From positions 1 through 64,000 of the forward strand of contig NZ_QJKM01000022.1 in the NCBI RefSeq assembly GCF_003425685.1: 64,000 nucleotides of DNA. Reading direction: 5' to 3'. The notes under the pieces were generated by a model. The model did not search any database. It had not been told where the DNA came from and saw nothing but the letters and a program-made list of their open reading frames with translations. Position numbers and translations under genes: made by a program. This stretch comes from Rhizobium terrae (lineage in GTDB: Bacteria > Pseudomonadota > Alphaproteobacteria > Rhizobiales > Rhizobiaceae). Positions 49,000-57,409 of the stretch are shown in pieces (the first letter of the stretch is position 1; each line of letters opens with the position of its first letter).

Positions 49000-50163
49000 T
49001 TACCGTTGCACGCCGAGCAACTGGTCGAGAACATCGAGAAACAGCTCGGCCCCGACCGGGATCAGCGCGTCGGGAAAATCGTAATCGGGATTGTGGACCA
49101 TCGGCCTGTCCATGCCCGAACCGATGAACAGCAGCGCGGACTTTGAGCAGGAACCGAACAGGCCGAAATCCTCGGCGCCGCGGATCGGCACGTAATCCGT
49201 GACCCGCTCGAGCTTCATGCGGGTCGCCGCCGTCTCGAAAGCCTGCGACGCCTCGGCATCGTTGATGCAGGCGCGGAAGAAATTATGCGTCGAATGGACG
49301 AGCGCGAGGCCTTCCTCGGCCGCCACGTCGCGCACCATCTTGAGCACGTCGTCCAGCAGGCCATGGATCGCATCGCTGGCTGGCGTGCGCAGCGTCATGC
49401 GGATTTCGGCGGAGCCAGGCGTGATGCCGAAGACAGCCTTGCCCATCTGCACCTGCGTCAGCGCCACCCGGCGGAACCCCTGGGCGATCACGTCGCCCGC
49501 CTGGAAGGTCTTGACCGCATCGATGATGCGGGCAACGGCGGTCGCCGGCGAAAGGCCCGTCTCAGGCATCGAGGCATGGGCCGTCTTGCCGGTCAGTTCG
49601 ATGCGCAAGCCCATCGAGGCGCAGGTGATCTGCCCCGGCGCCACGGCGACGGATCCGAGCGGCAGGCCGGGCATGTTGTGGATCGCGAAAGCGTAATCCG
49701 GGGTGATCTCGGTAAATTGCGGATCGGCCAGCACCGCTTCGGCGCCATGGGCCGTTTCCTCGGCCGGCTGGAACAGCAGCACCGCCCTGCCCCGCAGTGG
49801 ACGATTGATGCCGATATGGCGCGCCACCGCCGCCATCATCGTCATATGCCCATCATGGCCGCACATATGGGCCTTGCCGTCGATACGCGACCTGTACGGC
49901 AGGTCAGAGATTTCATGGATCTGCAGGGCATCGAGTTCGCAGCGCAGCAGTACCGTCGGTCCGTCTTCCGCACCGTTATAGACCAGCGCGACGCCGTGTC
50001 CGCCGAGCCCGGTTACGACCCGGTCGGGACGCGTGTCGGCCAGGAAAGAAACGACCTCGCGCGCCGTCTCGGCTTCTTCGCTCGAGACTTCCGGAAACTG
50101 GTGCAATTTGTGCCGCCATGCCGTGAGAATGGCAATTTCGGCCTCGTCGAAATACGCTGTCAT
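49000..50163 (-). CDS. M20 family amidohydrolase (M20D, amino-acid-conjugate hydrolase type)
   Basis: ATG 50163 (MTAYFDEAEIAILTAWRHKL) begins the M20D domain; the longer frame to 50367 overlaps the stem-loop and the upstream gene. The 387-residue protein has the opening RHKLHQFPEVSSEEAETARE, the metal motif KAHMCGHDGHMTMMAAVARH, the catalytic Glu pair in LLFQPAEETAHGAEAVL, and the dimer-domain motif TGKTAHASMPETGLSPATAV. These enzymes cleave N-acyl amino acids such as hippurate or auxin conjugates. Set between a peptide-type binding protein and permease, it probably hydrolyses the imported amide in the cytoplasm (no signal peptide). Confidence 0.9.
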   Translation of the reverse strand: MTAYFDEAEIAILTAWRHKLHQFPEVSSEEAETAREVVSFLADTRPDRVVTGLGGHGVALVYNGAEDGPTVLLRCELDALQIHEISDLPYRSRIDGKAHMCGHDGHMTMMAAVARHIGINRPLRGRAVLLFQPAEETAHGAEAVLADPQFTEITPDYAFAIHNMPGLPLGSVAVAPGQITCASMGLRIELTGKTAHASMPETGLSPATAVARIIDAVKTFQAGDVIAQGFRRVALTQVQMGKAVFGITPGSAEIRMTLRTPASDAIHGLLDDVLKMVRDVAAEEGLALVHSTHNFFRACINDAEASQAFETAATRMKLERVTDYVPIRGAEDFGLFGSCSKSALLFIGSGMDRPMVHNPDYDFPDALIPVGAELFLDVLDQLLGVQR

Positions 50164-50215
50164 GCTGGCAGGGAGCCCTTTTCCATACGGCCAACGGCCG
50201 GGTAACACAGATGAC

Positions 50216-50256
50216 GCGAGCGCGGGTATGCCCTGGGGCATGCTCCCCGCGCTCGC
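50216..50256 (-). terminator. Compound stem-loop after the DppA-type gene
   Basis: GCGAGCGCGGG at 50216-50226 pairs perfectly with CCCGCGCTCGC at 50246-50256, and the loop contains a second small stem (ATGCC/GGCAT). The element lies 8 bases past the binding-protein stop and before the amidohydrolase start. It is one of the strongest palindromes in the window and likely stabilises the binding-protein mRNA. Confidence 0.6.
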
Positions 50257-50264
50257 GCAAGCTC

Positions 50265-51839
50265 TTAGGCGAAGTGGGTCTTGCCGAAATTGGCATTGAC
50301 GCCGGTCGAGGTGGTGATCAGATCCTTCAGCCTGTTGTCGTAGATTGTTGGATATTTCTGCTCGCACAGCCAGATAACGGGGGCTTCCTCAACCAGAAGC
50401 TTCTGCACTTCCGTATAGAGCGCCTGGCGCTTCTCCTGGTTCAGCTCGACGGCCGCCGCCTCGAACAGCTCGTCCACCTTCGGGTTGGAATAGCCCGATG
50501 TGTTGGAGAACATCACGCCCTTGCGTATGTTCGAGGAGATATAGGTGCGGGCGACACCGAGGGCGGGATCGCCGTTCTGGTAGAGCTGATTGCCGCTGAT
50601 GTCGAAATCGCCATTGCTGACGGCCGCAACCCAGCCGGCCAGGTCATTGCTCTGTAGCTCGATCTTGATGCCGGCCGCACCGCAGGCCTGGCGGACATAT
50701 TCGGCGATGCGGGTCCAGGTATCGCCTGCCGGTACCATGGTGAATTTCAAGGTCACGCGGGTGCCGCTGGCATCCGGCTTCAGGCCCATCTCGTTGAGCA
50801 GGGCGACGGCCTTCTGCACCGACGACTCGTAGGTCTTCACGTTGGGATCGTAGAAACGCATCGACGAGGCGATCGGGCCGGTCGCGGCCTTGGCGAGGCC
50901 GAACATGATGCGGTCACGCACGAAGTTGCGATCAATCAGGTGCATCAGCGCCTGGCGGAAACGCTTGTCGTTCATGGGGGGACGGCGGCAATTCACTTCC
51001 ACCCACAGCATGGGCGAGAAGTATTCGTAGCCTTCGGTCGTCATGTCGAGATGCGGCAGGTCGGTGAGACGGGCCGCATCGAAGGGCTCGATGTCCTGCC
51101 ATTGCGCCAGCTGCGCTTCGCCCTGTTCCAGGGACACGGCGCGCGAGGCGGAGTCGGGAATGACGCGATAGAAAATTTCCCTCAGCTTCGGCTGGCCTTC
51201 GCGATAGTAGCCGTCGAATGCCTCGAGGCGGATATGCGAACCCTTGACCCATTCCGCTAGGCGGAACGGACCGGTGCCGATCGGCGGCTGCTCGGCCCCG
51301 GCCTTGCGGTAGTCCTTGCCTTCCAGCATATGGCGCGGCACCATCGGCGCAGACGCCGTTTCGAACGCCATCAGGAATGCCGGGAAAGCCTTCTTCAGCT
51401 TGAACACGACGGTATGTTCGTCGGGCGCGGAAATGTCTTCGCAACGGTTGAACACGTCACGGGCGCGCGGATGGACTTCAGGCAGCATGGTCTTGCAGGA
51501 GAAAACGACGTCGGCGGAGGTGAACGGCTGGCCGTCATGCCACTTCGCATTCTTGGCGAGGTGGAAGGTATAGGTCAGGCCGTCCTCGGAGATTTCCCAC
51601 CTGTCGGCGAGCAGCGGCTGCGGCGTCAGGTCCTTGGCATAGGACAGGAGGCCTTCGTACATCTTGCCGGCCACGACGCCGGTCGGCGTCTGCTGGTTGA
51701 GGCCGAGATTGAGGATCGGCGGTTCGGGATTGACGATGGACGTCAGCGTGTCGACGCTCGCCTGTGCGTAGGACTGCCCGGAAAAAACGGTGGCGCCGAA
51801 CATGGCCGCCATCATCAGATTGAATTCCCGCCGATTCAT
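50265..51839 (-). CDS. Dipeptide-type ABC substrate-binding protein (family 5)
   Basis: The 524-residue protein has a Tat-like leader (MNRREFNLMMAAMFGATVFS, then GQSYAQA). Its family 5 features include GKMYEGLLSYAKDLTPQPLL, then ADRWEISEDGLTYTFHLAKN, AKWHDGQPFTSADVVFSCKT and TGPFRLAEWVKGSHIRLEAF, all canonical for DppA/OppA-type binders. It feeds DppB, DppC and the double ATPase encoded downstream. A strong stem-loop follows its stop, and the LivK-type gene precedes it by about 80 bases with another stem-loop between. Confidence 0.92.
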   Translation of the reverse strand: MNRREFNLMMAAMFGATVFSGQSYAQASVDTLTSIVNPEPPILNLGLNQQTPTGVVAGKMYEGLLSYAKDLTPQPLLADRWEISEDGLTYTFHLAKNAKWHDGQPFTSADVVFSCKTMLPEVHPRARDVFNRCEDISAPDEHTVVFKLKKAFPAFLMAFETASAPMVPRHMLEGKDYRKAGAEQPPIGTGPFRLAEWVKGSHIRLEAFDGYYREGQPKLREIFYRVIPDSASRAVSLEQGEAQLAQWQDIEPFDAARLTDLPHLDMTTEGYEYFSPMLWVEVNCRRPPMNDKRFRQALMHLIDRNFVRDRIMFGLAKAATGPIASSMRFYDPNVKTYESSVQKAVALLNEMGLKPDASGTRVTLKFTMVPAGDTWTRIAEYVRQACGAAGIKIELQSNDLAGWVAAVSNGDFDISGNQLYQNGDPALGVARTYISSNIRKGVMFSNTSGYSNPKVDELFEAAAVELNQEKRQALYTEVQKLLVEEAPVIWLCEQKYPTIYDNRLKDLITTSTGVNANFGKTHFA

Positions 51840-51873
51840 TTATTCTCTCCTTTGCCGATAAAATGCTGTTGGG

Positions 51874-51909
51874 ATGCCGCGGCCCGCCCCCTTGGCTCCG
51901 CCGCGGCAT
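51874..51909 (-). terminator. Stem-loop after the LivK-type gene
   Basis: ATGCCGCGG-(18 bases)-CCGCGGCAT is a perfect nine-base stem located 10 bases past the stop of the LivK-type gene and before the DppA-type start. No T run follows. A role in mRNA end protection or partial termination is likely. Confidence 0.5.
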
Positions 51910-51918
51910 GTCGACGGG

Positions 51919-53151
51919 TTATTTCTTTGTGACCAATGCGCATGTGGACTTTGCCAGCGGCTGGAACGCATGTTCCGCATCGATCTTGGCGAGCAGCTTG
52001 TAATAGTCCCACGGCTTCTTGGATTCGTCGGGCTTCTTGACCTCGAACAGGTACATGTCGTGCGCCATGCGGCCGTCCTCGCGGATCGCGCCCTTGTAGA
52101 ACAGGTCCTGCACGGGCAGTTCCTTCATCTTGGCCATCACGGCCTTGGTCTCGTCGGTGCCCGCGGCCTCGACCGCCTTGAGATAGTGGCGTACGGACGA
52201 ATAGGTGCCGGTCTGCAGCATGTTCGGCATGGCCTTGACCTTGTCGAAGAACTTCGACGACCAGGCGCGCGTCTCGTCGTTCATGTCCCAGTAGGAAGCC
52301 TCGGTGATGGTCAGGCCTTGCGCCTCGGCGAGGCCGACGCCGTGCACGTCGTTGATGAAGGCGGCGAGCGTCGCCAGCTTCTGGCCGCCCTGGGTCAAGC
52401 CGAACTGCGCCGACTGCTTGATCGAATTGATGGTGTCGCCGCCGGCATTGGCGAGCGCCACGACCTTGGCACCCGAACTCTGAGCCATCAGCAGCGCGGA
52501 GCCGAAATCGGTCGTGCCGACCGGAAGGCGCGTGTTGCCGAGCACCTTGCCGCCCTGCGCCGTCACCACCTCGCCCGTGTCCTTTTCCAGGCTGTGGCCG
52601 AAGGCGTAGTCGGCCGTGACGAAATACCAGCTGTCGAAGCCGGCACCTACGAGAGCCTGCCCGGTGCTGTGGGCGATGGCATAGGTGTCATAGGCCCAGT
52701 GAACCACATAGGGACCGCATACGTCGTTGGTGATGCGCACCGAACCGGGCGAACTGAGCGTGATGATCTTGTTCTTCTGCTTTGCCACTTCGAGCGCCGC
52801 CAATGCCGGCGACGACGAAGCCACGTCAAGTATGGCGTCGAGCCTTTCCTCATCGAACCACTTGCGGGCGATCGAGGCGGCGATGTCTGGCTTGTTCTGA
52901 TGGTCGGCGAAAACCACTTCCACCGTCTTGCCGAGAACCTTGCCGCCGAATTCCTCGACAGCCATCTGCGCCGCCGTCACTGCGCCCTTGCCGGTGATAT
53001 CGGCATAGACGCCTGACATGTCCTCGATCAGCCCGATGCGGATGACATCGTCACTGATCTTGCTATCATCGGCAAGGGCGATTGCCGGCATGACCGTCGT
53101 TGCCGCAAGGGTTGCCAGACACAAGCCCACGGTTGTTCTGTTGGATCTCAT
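51919..53151 (-). CDS. LivK-type periplasmic binding protein
   Basis: The 410-residue protein has a signal peptide (VGLCLATLAATTVMPAIALA) and the family of branched-chain amino-acid or urea/amide binding proteins. It shows VIRIGLIEDMSGVYADITGK, then GKTVEVVFADHQNKPDIAAS, DSWYFVTADYAFGHSLEKDT and FGSALLMAQSSGAKVVALAN. No LivH/LivM permeases or LivG/LivF ATPases are nearby, so it either works with a distant importer or is a stand-alone sensor or chaperone. It is the first gene of the leftward catabolic operon, divergent from the PucR-type regulator. Confidence 0.9.
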   Translation of the reverse strand: MRSNRTTVGLCLATLAATTVMPAIALADDSKISDDVIRIGLIEDMSGVYADITGKGAVTAAQMAVEEFGGKVLGKTVEVVFADHQNKPDIAASIARKWFDEERLDAILDVASSSPALAALEVAKQKNKIITLSSPGSVRITNDVCGPYVVHWAYDTYAIAHSTGQALVGAGFDSWYFVTADYAFGHSLEKDTGEVVTAQGGKVLGNTRLPVGTTDFGSALLMAQSSGAKVVALANAGGDTINSIKQSAQFGLTQGGQKLATLAAFINDVHGVGLAEAQGLTITEASYWDMNDETRAWSSKFFDKVKAMPNMLQTGTYSSVRHYLKAVEAAGTDETKAVMAKMKELPVQDLFYKGAIREDGRMAHDMYLFEVKKPDESKKPWDYYKLLAKIDAEHAFQPLAKSTCALVTKK

Positions 53152-53572
53152 TTAGGTCGTTCCCTCTTATTATTATTAACGCATCTTTCCGGATGCGATA
53201 TGGCCGACACCTTAGGTAAGGCACCTCACGGCGTTCAATGTCTCGGAACCACACCTTCGAAGGTCAGTAGTGTCGATCATCGACAGATGAGCCCGAGAAG
53301 GATGAGGAGGTTAGTGATCTTGGCATCTATCCCGCAATGCCGCAGACATGGTGCGGCGCAGCGCGGTCTGCGACCCTCCGGGCGCTGAAAGGCCCGACTC
53401 CTACCCCGATCCGGCCATCGCTGCAAAAATTCCGGGCGCATATGTCGGGTAAATGTATCTGGAGCCTATTCATTGCCTGGGACTATGTGGATAAAATACG
53501 TTATCGGCGACGCGAAAACGTGGCAGTCCGATCGTGTGACCTGAATACGCGACCGCGAAACGGAGAACGTGA
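53152..53572. other. Divergent promoter region of the catabolic island
   Basis: About 420 bases between the LivK-type gene and the PucR-type regulator. No gene is evident. It holds a small hairpin, CGCATC-TTTCCG-GATGCG near 53180-53197, and must contain promoters for both arms. I could not recognise a PucR-type binding site. Confidence 0.4.
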
Positions 53573-55579
53573 ATGTCCAGTGAAGCCGGCGCCGTGCCCG
53601 TTGGTCAGAAGACGAACGGAGGCGCAGAGGCCGCGCAATATTACCGGCGCCTGCTGGAACTGCTCGGCAGCAATGCTCCGCTTTCGAGTTTCGAACAGCT
53701 GGCCGCCGGGGCCAAGGGCGTCGCCTGGGAGGACGGGTTCGCCGATTCGATCGCCGACGCCATCGCCACCGCGGTGCGGCTGCGCGAAAATTTCGAGCTC
53801 AAGCGCAAGCGCGAAGTCGAGCTCTCCGCCCTTTACGACACGGCGCGCGATCTCTCGGCCCTGCGCGACACCGACCAGATCCTGCAGGCCATCGTCCAGC
53901 GCGCCCGGCAGCTGGTCGGCAGCGACATCGCCTATCTCTCCGCTGCGGACGAGGAGCATGGCGATTTCTATGTGCGCACGACAGAAGGTGTGATTTCCCA
54001 GGATTTCGGCCGGATCCGCGTGCCCCGCAATATCGGCGTGTGCGGCAGCGTCGCTCGCACGCGGCGGCCGTTCTATTCCAGCAATTACTCGGCAGACCGC
54101 AATTTCGACCACGATACCGGCATCGACCGGGCGATCAGCGGCGAAGGCATCATCTCGATCCTCGGCATTCCGCTCGAACTAGAAGCCTATGTGATGGGCG
54201 TGCTGTTCGTCGGCGATCGCTATGTCCGCTCATACACGCCGCAGGAGCGTTCGGTACTGTCCTCGCTCGGCACGTTCGCGGCGCTGGCCATCGAGAATGC
54301 CCGCTTGCTGGAAGAGGCGCAGCGCGCGCTGTTTCTCGCCAAGGACGCGAATTCGGCGCTGCGTGCCAAGGCGGATGATATCGAACAGGCCGCCGTCGCC
54401 CACGAACAGCTGACTGAACTGATCGCCCGCGGCGGCACGCTGGACGATCTCGTCGACCGCGTGTCCAATCTCCTGAAGGGTCAGGTCGGGGTGATCGACG
54501 AAACCCGCAACCTGATCTCGGGCGAAATGGCCGGTAGCCTCGGCGACGACGAACTGGCCCGCGCCGTGCGCGAAAGCGACCGGCTCGGCCGGTCCGTGGC
54601 ACTTCCGGCCGCGGGCGGCAGCACCACGGTGGTCGCGGCGGTGATGGGCGGCTCGACCCGCTGGGGCGCGCTGGTGCTGAGCCGGGCCCGCCCCCTTTCG
54701 CCGTCGGAAACCCGCACGCTGGAGCGCAGCGCCATCGTCACGGGCATCGTGCTTCTGTCGCTGGACCGCATCGCGCAGATCGCCCATCGCAACGTGGTCG
54801 ACACCGTCTCGGCGCTGCTGCGCGGAACCAGCGACCCGTTCTCGCCCGAAAGCGCGCGCCGCCTGCCTCCGGGCATCTCACTCTCGTGGCCCGTTACCGT
54901 CATGCTGGTGGAACTGGTGGCGATCACCTCGGCCCAGGCGTCTTCGGCGTTGCGTTCGACGCTCGCCGGTCGCGACACGATCTTCGCCGAGTTCAACGGC
55001 GACCTGGCGATCGTCACCAACGCATCCGAGCCCGAGCAATTGGCGCGGCGGATATCCGACAGGCTGGACGAAGCCTTCGGACTGCGCTTCACCGTGGTGA
55101 TATCAGACCTGATCACCTCCTTCGACAAGGTGCCGACCGAATACGAAGCGCTGCGGCGCTGCATCAGCCTGATCCAGGGCCTCGACCAGCGGGGCCGGGT
55201 CGTGTTCGAAAAGAGCTTCTCGATCTACGCGCTGCTGTTCCAGAACAAGGGCGACGACGCGATCGCCTCCTTCCTGCGAACCTCGGTCGGCTCGCTGCTC
55301 GATCAGGACGAAAAGCGCAAGAGCCAGCTCGCCATCACCCTGCTCGCCTATCTCGACACCGGCCGCAGCCTGCAGAAGGCGGCGGAAATGCTGGGCATCC
55401 ACGTCAACACCATGCGCCAGCGCCTCGACACTATCGCCCAGATCAATCCCGACTGGGCCGATCCCGCCAAGAGCCTCGAAGTGCACATCGCGTTGCGCCT
55501 GCATGTGCTGCGGCAGGTGACCTGGGGCGCCCCCTCACCCGGCCTCCGCGTGATTTCACTGGACGCCGCAAGGGAATAG
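53573..55579 (+). CDS. GAF-domain PucR/CdaR-type transcriptional regulator
   Basis: The 668-residue protein has an N-terminal helical segment, a GAF domain (about residues 85-245: ALYDTARDLSALRDTDQILQ, then IAYLSAADEEHGDFYVRTTE and SILGIPLELEAYVMGVLFVG), and a long helix after it. A middle PucR-like region is followed by a C-terminal helix-turn-helix (about 600-650: LLAYLDTGRSLQKAAEMLGI, then HVNTMRQRLDTIAQINPDWA) of the PucR C-terminal type. GAF domains bind small ligands, so it should sense the island's substrate or an intermediate and control the divergent arms. The gene ends 294 bases before mvaA. Confidence 0.88.
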   Translation: MSSEAGAVPVGQKTNGGAEAAQYYRRLLELLGSNAPLSSFEQLAAGAKGVAWEDGFADSIADAIATAVRLRENFELKRKREVELSALYDTARDLSALRDTDQILQAIVQRARQLVGSDIAYLSAADEEHGDFYVRTTEGVISQDFGRIRVPRNIGVCGSVARTRRPFYSSNYSADRNFDHDTGIDRAISGEGIISILGIPLELEAYVMGVLFVGDRYVRSYTPQERSVLSSLGTFAALAIENARLLEEAQRALFLAKDANSALRAKADDIEQAAVAHEQLTELIARGGTLDDLVDRVSNLLKGQVGVIDETRNLISGEMAGSLGDDELARAVRESDRLGRSVALPAAGGSTTVVAAVMGGSTRWGALVLSRARPLSPSETRTLERSAIVTGIVLLSLDRIAQIAHRNVVDTVSALLRGTSDPFSPESARRLPPGISLSWPVTVMLVELVAITSAQASSALRSTLAGRDTIFAEFNGDLAIVTNASEPEQLARRISDRLDEAFGLRFTVVISDLITSFDKVPTEYEALRRCISLIQGLDQRGRVVFEKSFSIYALLFQNKGDDAIASFLRTSVGSLLDQDEKRKSQLAITLLAYLDTGRSLQKAAEMLGIHVNTMRQRLDTIAQINPDWADPAKSLEVHIALRLHVLRQVTWGAPSPGLRVISLDAARE

Positions 55580-55630
55580 AATGTGAATGAGCGCTCTTTG
55601 GCTAGGCAGATCCCTCAGCCTCCCGTCATC

Positions 55631-55645
55631 CCGGATCAAGTCCGG
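55631..55645. repeat. Partial dispersed palindromic element
   Basis: GTCATCCCGGATCAAGTCCGG around 55624-55645 contains CCGGA-TCAAG-TCCGG and resembles the widespread alphaproteobacterial palindrome in which GTCAT...CCGGAC and its complement flank TTGAT. Only one arm is complete here. It lies in the gap between the regulator and mvaA, where such elements usually occur. Confidence 0.4.
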
Positions 55646-55873
55646 ATAACGGAGGGAGGGCTGGTGAGCCCGTCATAGCCAGGCGACTGCATCGCTCCCT
55701 CTCACCGAAACCGCTGCAGCCACATCGGCCGCCTCCCGATACACTCCAATCTCCGCTGCACTGCGCTGTAGCAAGTCGACAGTTGTCGCCGACGGCAGTG
55801 TGATCCACCCACATTGGCTGCGCGAGAGGCCGCACATAGGTTCTGCCGAGATACACAGTGGGAGACCTGACTC

Positions 55874-57145
55874 ATGTCCGCGAACAGCCGCATTCCGGGG
55901 TTCTACAAACTTTCTCCGTCGGAGCGCTTCAAGACGGTCGTCAAGCAGAGCGGCGTGGCCGAAGCCGATATCGCAAACCTCGCGACGGCGGATGCGGAAA
56001 TGCTGAAGATCGCCGACCGCATGGTCGAGAACGTCGTCGGCACCCTATCGATCCCGCTCGGCGTCGCAGCCAATTTCACCATCAACGGACGCGACTACCT
56101 CATCCCTATGGCGACGGAAGAGCCTTCGGTCGTGGCTGCGGCGAGCAATATGGCCTCGGTCGCGCGCCTCCATGGCGGTTTCCACACGTCGAGCGACCAG
56201 CCGATCATGATCTCGCAGATCCAGCTGGTCGGCGCGCGGGATCCGCACGGCGCCCGCCTCCGCCTCTATGAACGTCGCCAGGACTTGCTGAACCTCGCCA
56301 ACGAACAGGACCCGATGCTGGTCAAGCTCGGCGGCGGCGCCAAGGATATCGAGGTGCGCATCGTCGAGGCCGGCGACCGGACCTATGTCGTGCTGCACCT
56401 GATCGTCGACGTGCGCGACGCCATGGGCGCCAATGCGGTGAACACGATGGCCGAGGCGCTGGCGCCGCTCGTATCGGAAATCGCCGGCGCCCGGGTGCGC
56501 CTGCGCATCCTGTCCAACAAGGCCGACCTGCGCCTCGCCCGCGTGCGCGCAACCTATGACGCCGAATCGCTCGGCGGCCCCGACGTGGTCGACGGCATCA
56601 TCGACGCCTATGTCTTTGCCGCCGCCGATCCCTATCGCGCCGCGACCCATAACAAGGGCATCATGAACGGCATCACCGCGGTGGTGCTTGCAACCGGCAA
56701 CGACACCCGCGCGGTGGAAGCCGGCGCGCATTCGCATGCCGCCGCGTCGGGACGCTACACCTCGCTGTCGCATTACGAAAAGGACGCGGCCGGCAACCTC
56801 GTCGGCACGATGGAAGTGCCGATGGCGGTCGGTCTCGTCGGCGGCGCCACCAAGACCCATCCCGTCGCCCAGGCGGCCGTCAAGCTGCTCGGCGTTAAGA
56901 GCGCGCAGGAGCTCGCCGAAATCATCGTCGCCGTCGGCCTCGCACAGAATACCGGCGCGCTCCGGGCGCTCGCCGCCGAAGGCATCCAGAAGGGCCACAT
57001 GTCGCTGCACGCCCGCAACATCGCGGTCGCCGCCGGCGCCAGCAGCGAGGAGATCGACGAAGTGGTCGCCCGCCTGCGCAAGGACGGCCATGTACGGATC
57101 GACAAGGCGGAGGCGGTGCTGGCCGAAATGCGGAGCGGCCGGTAA
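55874..57145 (+). CDS. mvaA: Degradative HMG-CoA reductase (class II)
   Basis: The 423-residue protein is a class II HMG-CoA reductase, as in Pseudomonas mevalonii, working in the oxidative direction (mevalonate + CoA + 2 NAD+ to HMG-CoA). Catalytic residues appear in order: Glu in VENVVGTLSIPLGVAANFTI, Lys in AATHNKGIMNGITAVVLATG, Asp in GNDTRAVEAGAHSHAAASGR, and His in KGHMSLHARNIAVAAGAS. The domain substrate part shows DAMGANAVNTMAEAL. The length and all motifs are complete. It begins the rightward catabolic genes, with HMG-CoA lyase three genes downstream. Confidence 0.94.
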   Translation: MSANSRIPGFYKLSPSERFKTVVKQSGVAEADIANLATADAEMLKIADRMVENVVGTLSIPLGVAANFTINGRDYLIPMATEEPSVVAAASNMASVARLHGGFHTSSDQPIMISQIQLVGARDPHGARLRLYERRQDLLNLANEQDPMLVKLGGGAKDIEVRIVEAGDRTYVVLHLIVDVRDAMGANAVNTMAEALAPLVSEIAGARVRLRILSNKADLRLARVRATYDAESLGGPDVVDGIIDAYVFAAADPYRAATHNKGIMNGITAVVLATGNDTRAVEAGAHSHAAASGRYTSLSHYEKDAAGNLVGTMEVPMAVGLVGGATKTHPVAQAAVKLLGVKSAQELAEIIVAVGLAQNTGALRALAAEGIQKGHMSLHARNIAVAAGASSEEIDEVVARLRKDGHVRIDKAEAVLAEMRSGR

Positions 57146-57210
57146 TTGCCGGAGCAGATAGAAGGCGCGTCGCGATCTTTGAGGTTCCACGGTAGGCGAT
57201 ATCGAGTCCT

Positions 57211-57241
57211 TGCCCCTCACCCCCCTGCCGGGTGAGGGGCA
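57211..57241 (+). terminator. Strong stem-loop after mvaA
   Basis: TGCCCCTCACCC-(7 bases)-GGGTGAGGGGCA is a perfect 12-base stem, 66 bases past the mvaA stop and about 170 bases before the CoA-transferase start. It lacks a T run and could be a terminator, an mRNA stabiliser or a dispersed repeat; similar GGGTGAGGGG palindromes are common between rhizobial genes. Confidence 0.5.
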
Positions 57242-57409
57242 GCCGCCAAACACCGTGGCATACCACTCCAAGATTCACACGGCACGCTTCAAGTCTTTGC
57301 TTTTTCGCATGCCGCTATGCAAAACCGCTACACACGTTTGCACGACATGCTTTACGGAATTGCGCTTCATCGCAGGAACGAAAGCGCAATCCGCACTCGG
57401 GAGGATCAC

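Noticed and set aside
56045..57271. Long minus-strand frame (408 codons) opposite mvaA
   Set aside because: It is antisense to HMG-CoA reductase, which has all its catalytic motifs. The frame reads as His/Gly/Arg-rich shadow sequence.
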